From positions 2,666,001 through 2,730,000 of the forward strand of contig CAWAXW010000006.1 in the NCBI GenBank assembly GCA_963786155.1: a DNA stretch of 64,000 bases. The letters are read 5' to 3'. A program made the translations under genes and the position numbers. Within the stretch, counting starts at the first letter, position 1; each line of letters opens with the position of its first letter. Of the stretch, positions 17,820 through 25,740 are shown piece by piece. The notes beneath the pieces were generated by a model. The model ran no database searches, was not told where the DNA came from, and saw only the letters and a program-made list of their open reading frames with translations. This DNA comes from CAWAXW01 sp963786155. Lineage in GTDB: Bacteria > Actinomycetota > CADDZG01 > WHSQ01.

Positions 17820-18186
17820 GTCTTGGCCAACCTCTTCGGTCTAGGGGGGATGCTCTCCGATCCACTTACTCTGCATTGAACCAGCGAGCGGACATGTCGA
17901 GGCCTTGGCCAATCGCGACGCTGTGGGCTCCCCGAAGGAGGATCTCCACCCTCCCCGGGTTAATGCACAATAAAGGCCGCTAGCGCGCCTGGCCCCGCCC
18001 AACCTCAGCGTAGTCTAATCTCGAAGGTCATATCTGACTTTCTCCTTGCAAGCCTTCATGCTCATCCTCATGCAGGCTTCACGCCCTGGCACTAAACAGG
18101 CCAACCGAGAACTAGGAGCCACTTGACTCAGCTTCAGGCACTCTTCGGCTACCTGAATGCATGGGGGTTAGAGGACGCGATGAAAC
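17820..18186. other. Intergenic region without a recognisable gene
   Basis: Divergent spacer between the asparagine-synthase-like gene and a GT2 gene. Both promoters should lie here; I could not pick a convincing -35/-10 pair. No hairpin, RNA motif or conserved small frame was found. Confidence 0.5.
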
Positions 18187-19098
18187 TTGGTTGAAAACAC
18201 CGACGCCAACAGCCTTTCCAGGACACCCGGCAGGCGGCCATCGCTCGTAAGCGTCATTATGCCGGCCTTCAATAGTGCAGGAACGATCGAACATCAGCTC
18301 TTGGCGCTCAACGAGCAGACATACTCGGGCTCATGGGAACTGATCATCGCGGACAACGGGTCGAAGGATGAAACAGTCGCTACCGCGAGGCAGTGGGAGG
18401 AGCGGTTCGCTGGGCAGCTCCGAATAGTCCGTGCCAATGACGCCCAAGGTAGTTATCACGCACGAAACGTAGGGGCGCGGAATGCCCGTGGCGATCTCCT
18501 CGTTTTCTGTGACAGTGATGACATCGCCGACCCAGGGTGGCTGGAGATGTTGGTGGAAGCTGCCGAAGGCTGCGAGTTGGTAGGAGGTGCTTTGGATGCC
18601 ATTGACTCCGGACGTCGACCAAAGATCGAGAGCGCCCTTCAACCACGTTTATGGACGATTTTAGACTTCTTGCCATTCTCAGGAGCGGGCAATCTTGCGG
18701 TCTGGGCGGAGGTATTCGAAAGTCTCGAAGGGTTCAATGAATTTCTGAAGAACGGTGGGGATGCTGATTTTTGCTGGAGAGCGCAACTATCCGGATATAC
18801 CCTCGGTTTCGCGTCGAGCGCAACTATACGTTACAGATACCGTAGCAATCTCTCTGGCCTCGCACGGCAGTTCTATCGGTACGGTCGCGTTCATCCATAT
18901 CTGTTTAGAACGTTTCGGAGTCATGGTGTGAAGCGACGCAGCGCAAAGGTGATCCTTCGCGATTGGCTCGATGCTGTGCGTGGCGTACTTCGGATGCCGT
19001 GGTCGAACCGAGAATCAAGAGGCGCAGCCGTCATCCATATCGCCACGCTCGCGGGGCGAATCCGGGGGTGCATCGAACACCGAACGCTTTACCTGTAG
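18187..19098 (+). CDS. Glycosyltransferase family 2 (GT-A)
   Basis: 303 aa. The GT-A nucleotide-binding fold begins at SVIMPAFNSAGTIEHQL, with ADNGSKDET and the metal-binding DXD motif in FCDSDDIADPGW. The acceptor side shows GGDADFCWRAQLSGY (ED/DxxxxRL-like). The C-terminal ~80 residues are basic and may lie on the membrane. It should transfer a sugar from a nucleotide donor to the growing repeat unit by inversion. The TTG start is the only reasonable one, since an ATG seven bases earlier meets a stop at once. It converges on the methyltransferase gene with 13 bases between. Confidence 0.85.
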   Translation: MVENTDANSLSRTPGRRPSLVSVIMPAFNSAGTIEHQLLALNEQTYSGSWELIIADNGSKDETVATARQWEERFAGQLRIVRANDAQGSYHARNVGARNARGDLLVFCDSDDIADPGWLEMLVEAAEGCELVGGALDAIDSGRRPKIESALQPRLWTILDFLPFSGAGNLAVWAEVFESLEGFNEFLKNGGDADFCWRAQLSGYTLGFASSATIRYRYRSNLSGLARQFYRYGRVHPYLFRTFRSHGVKRRSAKVILRDWLDAVRGVLRMPWSNRESRGAAVIHIATLAGRIRGCIEHRTLYL

Positions 19099-19111
19099 GG
19101 GATGCTCGCTC

Positions 19112-19852
19112 CTATTCCTTGTAGGCGAGCGCGCTCAAAGCTGTGATCATTCCGTCGTGCTCAAAGTTTGGTGGAGGAGAATCTCGAGCGTCGAGGTAGC
19201 GGACCAGCGGTGAAGCGACAGCCGGAAGGATCCGGCGAGCCATTCGCCCTCTGGGCTTCCTTTTTGCCCATAAGGCAAGCATCTGGGCAAACGATCGATC
19301 CCACCCGCCGAGCGCGGAAACGTACGGGTTTGAGAACCCCGCCTCGAGGAGGTGACGTTCGAGTGAGAAGGGGGTGTATCTGTACTCGTCCCACGGAACG
19401 TCGTGAAGTGGCCATAGAAAAGGAACTGTCAGGAATAGGAACCCTCTAGGCTTAATGACCCGGTTGGCCTCTCTGAGAACCGTCTTAGGTTCGGGGCAAT
19501 GCTCGAGGACCTCGATGGCGATAGCACAATCGATGCTGTCGTCAAGGACAGGAACTCGCTCTCCATCCCAGAACAGGTCTGGAGTGAATGGATAGTTGGG
19601 GTGCTGAATATCGAGGCCGATATATTCGTCGAGTCCTGCTGCTTTGCTCAGGATCAGATCTCGATACGGCATCCGACCGCAACCGATGTCGAGCAACTTC
19701 CCGGTAAAGAGTGGAATCCGTTTCTCCAGCTCAAGCAGAATGCTCTTACGCGGGACGAAAACGTCCAGCGTCGCAGGGCTACAACGGGGATTCAGAAAAG
19801 TATCGGGGGCACGATTCGGACGTCTGGTCAATGCCTGTCGAAGGTCCATCAT
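19112..19852 (-). CDS. Class I SAM-dependent methyltransferase
   Basis: 246 aa from an ATG overlapping the stop of the upstream GT2 gene (ATGA overlap), which argues against the longer frame from 19930. Motif I is LLDIGCGRMPYRDL, followed by YIGLDIQHPN (acidic end of strand 2), DDSIDCAIAIEVLEHCPEP (motif II/III) and LFLTVPFLWPLHDVPWDEYRYTP. The HDVPWDEYRYTP part matches methyltransferases of polysaccharide loci that act on sugars. It probably O-methylates a residue of the repeat unit or caps the chain (inference). Confidence 0.8.
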   Translation of the reverse strand: MMDLRQALTRRPNRAPDTFLNPRCSPATLDVFVPRKSILLELEKRIPLFTGKLLDIGCGRMPYRDLILSKAAGLDEYIGLDIQHPNYPFTPDLFWDGERVPVLDDSIDCAIAIEVLEHCPEPKTVLREANRVIKPRGFLFLTVPFLWPLHDVPWDEYRYTPFSLERHLLEAGFSNPYVSALGGWDRSFAQMLALWAKRKPRGRMARRILPAVASPLVRYLDARDSPPPNFEHDGMITALSALAYKE

Positions 19853-20808
19853 CGATCCAGGCGTTCCTTGGCTGAAAGGCTCCGTCGGTTTCCATCCCCT
19901 CGCAGGTGCCGGAATAGAACACCCGACCAAAACGCTACGTCGACGAGATGGTGAACCCTGTTGCCACTCGCGTTCCCGTAGATCCCTCTCCCAACGATTG
20001 TCCGAAGAATGTTGATAGCCACACGACGCGCGGCGAGAAGCGCGCCCGGGGGTGGCCGGCGATCAGGATCGTTCAGCCGCCTATAAGTAACTAGGCTTGA
20101 GCCATCCCAAAATGCCTTTCGTACTAGGTAGCTCAGACGCGCCCGATCCGGGGCGATACAGTGAAAGACGAGCGCTCGAGGCTCGTATACGAGGGTGCCA
20201 TTTGGCCGGAGCCGATCGACAAGGTCCAGTTCTTCAAAGGAAGCCAACCCCTTCCCGACGCGACCCAAGTTGGCGTTGAAACCTCGCGAAGACCTCAGAC
20301 TGCTAGTCAGAAACGCCATATTCATTCCAAACGGGTACTCGGAGCTCGTTAAGACTCGCAGCTCCTCGCCGAGGGCTGTCGCCCCATAGTAACCATCCAA
20401 TGAGGGAGGCAACCAAGAAGGTCTCGCATTCGTCCAGGAAAGGACAGTCTTTCCAGCCATGCCGATTACATGAGCATCGTTGCTGAAGCTTTTCCGAACC
20501 CAGTTGAGCCAATCTGGGGAGGCGATGGCATCATCATCGATGAATGCACCAATTCTTCCGCCACATTCATCGATTCCCCGGTTTCGTGCCACAGACAACC
20601 CAAGAGTCTCCTCCCGGACACAGCGAAGGTTGGGGAGCAAAAGGTTCATCTCACTGCAGACCTGCCGGGTTCTGTCATCAGACGCGTTGTCCACCACAAC
20701 GACCTCATACAAAGCCTTGTCCAGGGACTGGTGGCTCAGGCTCTCAAGTACTCGTCTTAGGTCGGCGGGACGATTATGCGTGCAGACAATTGCTGAGATT
20801 TCGATCAT
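19849..20808 (-). CDS. Glycosyltransferase family 2 (GT-A)
   Basis: 319 aa. The N-terminal GT-A domain has ISAIVCTHNRPADLRRVLESL, VVVDNASDD and the DXD site in GAFIDDDAIASPDWL. The acceptor motif is EELDLVDRL. Basic helices near the C-terminus (LLAARRVAINILRTIVGR) could attach it to the membrane. It is the middle gene of a tight minus-strand run (GT4, GT2, methyltransferase), overlapping the methyltransferase by 4 bp. Confidence 0.85.
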   Translation of the reverse strand: MIEISAIVCTHNRPADLRRVLESLSHQSLDKALYEVVVVDNASDDRTRQVCSEMNLLLPNLRCVREETLGLSVARNRGIDECGGRIGAFIDDDAIASPDWLNWVRKSFSNDAHVIGMAGKTVLSWTNARPSWLPPSLDGYYGATALGEELRVLTSSEYPFGMNMAFLTSSLRSSRGFNANLGRVGKGLASFEELDLVDRLRPNGTLVYEPRALVFHCIAPDRARLSYLVRKAFWDGSSLVTYRRLNDPDRRPPPGALLAARRVAINILRTIVGRGIYGNASGNRVHHLVDVAFWSGVLFRHLRGDGNRRSLSAKERLDR

Positions 20809-20809
20809 G

Positions 20810-22072
20810 TCATAGGACTGAGCGCTGGGGATCGGAAGACTGGCTCGTTACTGATCTGTAAACAATCGCAAGTTCATCATTGAGCTTGTGAAGGTCGAAA
20901 TGCTGCTCTACTTGTTTCCTCGCTCGGCTACCCATCTCAGCAGCGAAGCGACTGTCTTCGATGAGGAGTTCGAGGGCAGCCACGAGGCCATCCACATCCC
21001 GCTCAGGAACCAGTAGTCCCGAGTCTCGGTGTTGAACAAGTTCCGGAATGCCACTATGAAAGGAAGAGACTACCGGCATCCCGGTCGACATCGCCTCCAT
21101 CAATGAAACCGGGATGCCTTCCTTGTCGCCGCTCCGAGCGGTGACGCTAGGAGCGAAGAAAATATCGGATTCATGCATTCGGGCGAGGGTATCTCGCCGA
21201 GATTGCCACCCCACGAAGCTGACCTGAGAGCTCACGCCCAATCTGTGTGCTACGCCCTCCAGCTCGGACCTTAAAGGACCGTCTCCAACGATTGTGTATT
21301 GAAGTTCAGGTTGGGATGACGCGAGTCTTGCAACAGCCTCGATGGCGTACGCCACACCCTTCTTCTCCACCAGCCGCGCGACCGTCAGCAGTCGGACATG
21401 CCCGTCCTTGACTCGCGAACGCTCATGGAACACGTACCTTGCGCAATCTATGCCCATCCGATGAATGCGGATCTTGTCATCGCTAGCGCCCAGGGAAAGG
21501 AGCTGACGTCTCCAGTGATCAGAGATAGGAAGAAGCAGGTCGGCCTCACGCAATAAATCCGAGTAAACATCATGCCCTTGCTCAAGCAGGAAACTGCTCA
21601 AGTCATATCCGTGAAAGCTCGTGATGATCGATGCTTGAAGCCGCAGCTCACGGCGCAGAGCAACAGCGAGAATTCCAAGCGGGCCGAAGCCAGCATGAAT
21701 CACATCCACGTTTCCTGCATGCAGAAAGGGTGCGGCGCGATAGATTCTCTGACCAACTCCAACATGACTTTGTTGCCCTGGGTGTATTACTCGCCACAAC
21801 AACCTCGGCTGCCGTACTCCACCAGCTATTCCTAGAGCCACGCCCTTGAGTATGCGAAGTGGTCTTCGGCCTGGAATGCTCGGCCAGTACCTGACCCGGG
21901 CGGCAGTACCAGAACCACCCTGCACAGAAACCGGTCGGGCTACAGCGTAAACTTCTAAATGGATGTCCCTCTCGAGCATCCCTTCTACCTGATCCGCGAT
22001 GAACGTTTCAGATGCAGCAGGGAACTCGTTAACTAAGAAGGCGACACGGAGCCTACGAGTGGGACGCTGCAT
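20810..22072 (-). CDS. Glycosyltransferase family 4, WcaL-like
   Basis: 420 aa GT-B enzyme. The opening RVAFLVNEFPAASETFIADQV is typical of colanic-acid WcaL/AmsK-type transferases. Further: HAGFGPLG, SFHGYDLSS, LTVARLVEKKGVAYAIEAVA, IVGDGPLRSELE and the donor-site motif EGIPVSLMEAMSTGMPVVSS. In colanic acid synthesis such enzymes add a late sugar to the repeat unit. The stop codon is one base from the next start, so expression is coupled to the GT2 and methyltransferase genes. Confidence 0.85.
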   Translation of the reverse strand: MQRPTRRLRVAFLVNEFPAASETFIADQVEGMLERDIHLEVYAVARPVSVQGGSGTAARVRYWPSIPGRRPLRILKGVALGIAGGVRQPRLLWRVIHPGQQSHVGVGQRIYRAAPFLHAGNVDVIHAGFGPLGILAVALRRELRLQASIITSFHGYDLSSFLLEQGHDVYSDLLREADLLLPISDHWRRQLLSLGASDDKIRIHRMGIDCARYVFHERSRVKDGHVRLLTVARLVEKKGVAYAIEAVARLASSQPELQYTIVGDGPLRSELEGVAHRLGVSSQVSFVGWQSRRDTLARMHESDIFFAPSVTARSGDKEGIPVSLMEAMSTGMPVVSSFHSGIPELVQHRDSGLLVPERDVDGLVAALELLIEDSRFAAEMGSRARKQVEQHFDLHKLNDELAIVYRSVTSQSSDPQRSVL

Positions 22073-22111
22073 GGAAATGGAGGAGAATCTCAGCTGGGCG
22101 CGAGCCCGAAC

Positions 22112-23242
22112 CTACTCGTGTCGACGCCCTGCAAGGTCACCTTCGCCAGCCCCATCCTCAATGTTGGAAACCACAACCGAGTCGAACGCCGCCAAGCTCT
22201 GCTTCGTCGTGTAATCGAATCGTACCAGCCCGTAGTTGTGCTCCTCGGCGTGCGGCTCGTCGGCCGTATCTCTGTAAGAAAACCAGAAGATCGGTCCCAC
22301 CCAACTCCATTCTTGGGCCGCACGGATTCCCTCTACAGCCATCGTGGCTTGAACCCCTTCGGAGAGTGCCCGCTTCGACCGCCCGGTTGGCACTCCGAAC
22401 TCTGTCAGCCACACATCCCTCTCTTCGTCCCCGTGCCGCTTCAAGAGCTCGTGGATGGTCGGCAGGTTGAAGAAGGTGTTCCAAGCAAAGGGTTCCAAGG
22501 GCATAGCCGGAAAACAGTAAGGGTGGATCGCCACCGCGTCGAAGCTCTCTCCCCCACCGTTCCAATAGATCTCTTCAAGGAATGTCACGGGAGAAATCTG
22601 CGAACCGTCGCTGCGATCAACTGCAGGCGCCAGTCCGCCCGTTATCACCGTCGCCCAAGGATCCACGCGCTTTATGGCGCGGTGGGAGGCAATCAGAAGT
22701 TGCGTGTATCGAGTTGGATCGGGTTGGGGCTCCCAGAAGCCGGCGTTGGGTTCGTTCCATATCTCCCATGTAGACACCCCCAAGGGCGTATAGCGCTTCG
22801 CTGCCTTGCGGACGAAGCGCGTGAAATCCCGGATCGAAGCTGGAGGAGCCTTGTGCGACATGGCCCCGGGTGGTCGCGCCCAAGCAGGCGTGTATGTCGG
22901 CAAGGCGAGCACGCGCAGTCCACGTCTCACGGCCTCAGCGATAACCCGATCCGTCCGCTCCCAATGGAACTCATCTCGCGTGGGCTCGATCGTCGGCCAG
23001 TCAAGATCGAGCCGTAGCCACCGCGCTCCTGTTGCAACCATCGCGTCCAGATCGTTTGCAAGATCTCGATCGCTCTCGCCCAGCAGGATGGGACTCGGTG
23101 AGAATCCGACGTGGCGACCTGGAACAGGACCAGGATCCACGTCCTCGACCCGGGCCGACACAGACGGTGGCAAAGTCGCAACCAAGACGAGCGTCGACAC
23201 GAATAGCGAAGCTAGGCGTCTCTTCAAGGCTCTCCAGTCCAC
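22112..23242 (-). CDS. Secreted glycoside hydrolase of the GH39/GH5-like fold (PslG-like)
   Basis: 376 aa with a signal peptide (~1-30, LFVSTLVLVATLPPSVSA) and a (beta/alpha)8 clan-A hydrolase domain. The acid/base Glu is E164 in WEIWNEPNAGFW, and the probable nucleophile is E281 in VWLTEFGVP; HPYCFP lies between. This layout matches PslG-type endoglycosidases found inside polysaccharide loci, which trim polymer in the periplasm or outside. It precedes the run of glycosyltransferases on the same strand. The substrate is presumably the polymer made here (inference). Confidence 0.8.
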   Translation of the reverse strand: MDWRALKRRLASLFVSTLVLVATLPPSVSARVEDVDPGPVPGRHVGFSPSPILLGESDRDLANDLDAMVATGARWLRLDLDWPTIEPTRDEFHWERTDRVIAEAVRRGLRVLALPTYTPAWARPPGAMSHKAPPASIRDFTRFVRKAAKRYTPLGVSTWEIWNEPNAGFWEPQPDPTRYTQLLIASHRAIKRVDPWATVITGGLAPAVDRSDGSQISPVTFLEEIYWNGGGESFDAVAIHPYCFPAMPLEPFAWNTFFNLPTIHELLKRHGDEERDVWLTEFGVPTGRSKRALSEGVQATMAVEGIRAAQEWSWVGPIFWFSYRDTADEPHAEEHNYGLVRFDYTTKQSLAAFDSVVVSNIEDGAGEGDLAGRRHE

Positions 23243-23384
23243 CGGCGGGGTCCCGTCACATCATCGGGACAAAGCGCACGCGAGGAAATGGCCCTTTCTG
23301 GCTATTTCGGGCAGCCCGTAGGAGGTGGAGTCCTTCGACCAAGCCAAGCCCGCCATGAGGTTGGAAGCGCGATGTGGGAGCGCC

Positions 23385-24893
23385 TCAGTATGCGTTATCG
23401 CCTCGGAAGACCTCGACAACTGTGCGAATGGCGATCGAGAGATCAAGCGCTAGCGACCAGTGCTCGATATATCGATTGTCCGACTCGACCCGAGATTGCA
23501 GCGACGTATTCCCTCTCAGCCCCCTGGCCTGGGCCAGGCCGGTGATGCCCGGGCGGATTCGGTGTCGGTACTCGTACCAGACGAGTTCTGTACTGAACTG
23601 GTCGACGAACACCGGGCGCTCCGGCCGAGGGCCGACGATGCTCATATCTCCAACCACAACGTTCCAAAGCTGAGGTAACTCATCGATGCTCGTACGTCTC
23701 AGGAAACGTCCGATTGGAGTACGTCTCTCGTCGCCAGCCGATGCCCAGACTGCGCCGGTCGAACTCTCCGCGTCAGGCCTCATCGATCGAAACTTCCACA
23801 TTGTGAACGGCCTGCCGTCCTTCCCCGTTCGCTCCTGTCCATAGAAGATCGGCCGGCCAGAAGTAATCAGCACGGCCAGCGCCGTGACTATCAGGACAGG
23901 CGACAGGACAACCAAGGCAACGACCGAAACCGCCAGGTCGAACGCCCGCTTCTCGACCGCTTGGAGCCCGGAGAACTTCGGTGGCGTGACCTTGACCACC
24001 GTATGGCCCCCCACCTCACGTAACGTCAGACGATCTCGCCCCACTGACCGAACCTGCGAGTGCAGGAGCACATCGAAACCAGACTGTCCCGCGTTCAGAA
24101 GGAGCTCCCACAGTTCGTCGTCGTTGAACTCCGACGAGTGGACGACGATCGCGCTGGAGCCCATCGGATACTGCCTGCGAGCAAGGACACTCTGCGCACC
24201 CTTCTCTCTCAGGTGCCGCATCATTCGGTCGTAGTCGACAACCAGGCTTATTTTGAATTCTGGGACGTCCTGCAGGAACATGCCGTCACCCGGACTGCCG
24301 TCCCGAGTGACGAGAATGATCGGGCGACGGAACGAGTCCTTTCGTCGGAGGCGCGCGAACAAGAAGCGAATCAGCAGTCTCTCGCCGACGATGAAGATGG
24401 GAGTAAGAACCAGTACCAACGCCAGCCATGAGCGGGAAACGGCGAATGTGTGCGTGAAAAACACAAAGAGAGAAATCAGCGCGACGGTCTCGATGGAGGT
24501 TCGGAGGACGCGGGCGCCTTCACCGCCACCCGGAAAGAGCGTGTCTTCGTCATAGAGGCGGTTGATGCCGGCGAGAGCCAGGAAGAGCGTTACCCAGAGC
24601 AGCGAGACCGTGAGATGCGAATCCCAATCGAGGGTGCGAGCCTCAGTGACCTCGAACAGCCCGAGGTCGAATCGCAGGAAGCGAGCAAGCGACAAGACGA
24701 TCGCAATCGCCGCGCCGTCGGCCCCGAGCCGGATAAGAGGCATGTCCAGTCGGGTCAAGTTCCTAAGTTCCTCGCCACCGCCCCCGGGTCCCCCCGGGTC
24801 TTGGGTTCTTTGGTTCGCTGTCTTGTCCCTAAGTGAACGTGTCGATGCCGCGCGCGGCCGCTCGCGCTGGTTGAGTGAGGTCTTGTCCGCCAT
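23385..24893 (-). CDS. Polyprenyl glycosylphosphotransferase, initiating sugar transferase
   Basis: 502 aa from the ATG at 24893 (GGGAG box 7 bases upstream). It should transfer a sugar-1-phosphate from UDP-sugar to undecaprenyl phosphate, starting each repeat unit. The N-terminus has a disordered basic stretch, then four or five membrane helices (~50-180) and a nucleotide-binding-like middle domain (RRPIILVTRDG). The C-terminal catalytic domain, ~310-502, has KRAFDLAVSVVALVVLSP, GQERTGKDGRPFTMWKFRSM, RRTSIDELPQLWNVVVGDMSIVGPRPERP and RIRPGITGLAQ: the WcaJ/EpsE family with intact DE..PQ and GPRP motifs. It is the first gene of the minus-strand half of the locus. Confidence 0.9.
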   Translation of the reverse strand: MADKTSLNQRERPRAASTRSLRDKTANQRTQDPGGPGGGGEELRNLTRLDMPLIRLGADGAAIAIVLSLARFLRFDLGLFEVTEARTLDWDSHLTVSLLWVTLFLALAGINRLYDEDTLFPGGGEGARVLRTSIETVALISLFVFFTHTFAVSRSWLALVLVLTPIFIVGERLLIRFLFARLRRKDSFRRPIILVTRDGSPGDGMFLQDVPEFKISLVVDYDRMMRHLREKGAQSVLARRQYPMGSSAIVVHSSEFNDDELWELLLNAGQSGFDVLLHSQVRSVGRDRLTLREVGGHTVVKVTPPKFSGLQAVEKRAFDLAVSVVALVVLSPVLIVTALAVLITSGRPIFYGQERTGKDGRPFTMWKFRSMRPDAESSTGAVWASAGDERRTPIGRFLRRTSIDELPQLWNVVVGDMSIVGPRPERPVFVDQFSTELVWYEYRHRIRPGITGLAQARGLRGNTSLQSRVESDNRYIEHWSLALDLSIAIRTVVEVFRGDNAY

Positions 24894-24939
24894 GACAAAC
24901 TCCCGCAAGTTTGTGGATCGCCGCGACCGAAGCTCGGGC

Positions 24940-24960
24940 CAGACACGTCCCCGGTGTCTG
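24940..24960. other. Hairpin CAGACAC/GTGTCTG in a 342-bp intergenic region
   Basis: A 7-bp stem with a 7-base loop, ~50 bp upstream of the initiating transferase start. The rest of the divergent spacer (24894-25235) holds no gene I can support; promoters for both flanking genes are expected here. The hairpin could be an operator or part of the 5' UTR. Confidence 0.4.
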
Positions 24961-25235
24961 CCCTACTTATTTTCCCTGTACCGCGGAATCCCTCTAATCA
25001 AACCAGGCAAAACGCGTAGGAAAGCGCAAGTCTGAACTGAATCTGGTCAAGCATGTGCGCTCCGCGTCCAATCATTCACTCTATGCAGAAATAGGTAAAT
25101 TCCTGAAGAATTTTCCTCATCCTGCAGGAGGAACCAAGGATTGAGCCTCGAAAAAGGTGGTAAGAACGTCCGAAGCGCTCCTTCCGGCGCTTTCGGGCAA
25201 TTGGTACGCCACTCTACGGACGAGGGGGCACTTAC

Positions 25236-25619
25236 ATGCATTGGAGAGCGAAGCTCGAACGCACGGCCTTCTTCGCTATCATCGTGACTCTGATAGTGGC
25301 TCTGATCGCGGCCGTGTACGCGGCCCAGCCGGGCCCCATGGACAATAACGACGAGGCGATCACCACCAAGTTGCTGCGTGGCGACGATGACGACGATGGC
25401 GGTGGCGACGATGACGACTCCTCGGGCGGCTCGAGCGGTTCGGGCGGGTCGGGCGGGTCAGGCGGGTCGGGCAAGACCGATGACAGCGAGCCGACAGGCG
25501 GATATGGCACGGTCGACAGCGACGATTCCGATTCCAACTCGGGTCATGGCAACAACAAGCCTGGCAAGGGTCCTAAGAATAAGAATAAGAACAAGAACAA
25601 GAACAAGAACAAGAACTAG
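25236..25619 (+). CDS. Single-pass membrane protein with acidic then Lys/Asn-rich tail (paralogue of 7125-7517)
   Basis: 127 aa from the ATG at 25236. It shares with the 7125-7517 protein the N-terminal RAKLERTAFF, one membrane helix (~12-31, VTLIVALIAAVYAA), the DEAITTKLL motif, an Asp-rich stretch, Gly/Ser repeats and GGYGTVDS. It differs in ending with a basic tail of seven Lys-Asn pairs, giving a charge-split disordered chain. It stands directly before the Wzz/BY-kinase, DUF4012 and phosphatase genes and may belong to that regulatory set. The function is unknown; I did not recognise a named family. Confidence 0.75.
   Translation: MHWRAKLERTAFFAIIVTLIVALIAAVYAAQPGPMDNNDEAITTKLLRGDDDDDGGGDDDDSSGGSSGSGGSGGSGGSGKTDDSEPTGGYGTVDSDDSDSNSGHGNNKPGKGPKNKNKNKNKNKNKN
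25575..25616 (+). repeat. Hexanucleotide microsatellite (AAGAAY)7
   Basis: Two AAGAAT and five AAGAAC units run in frame directly to the stop codon and encode (Lys-Asn)7. Unit gain or loss would keep the frame and change only tail length. Confidence 0.85.
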
Positions 25620-25654
25620 CACCAAGACGACAGCTATAGCCAATTCAGAGATAT

Positions 25655-25682
25655 AAACCGGCGCCCCTCGGGGCGCCGGTTT
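25655..25682 (+). terminator. Strong GC-rich terminator hairpin
   Basis: AAACCGGCGCCCC and GGGGCGCCGGTTT form a near-perfect 13-bp stem, 36 bases after the stop of the acidic membrane protein gene and 58 bases before the BY-kinase start. It separates the two transcripts or attenuates read-through. Confidence 0.8.
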
Positions 25683-25740
25683 ACTTAGGGTCCGGGTTGG
25701 ACAAAACCAGCAAGTCAGGCAAGCACCAAGAGGCGGGGAA

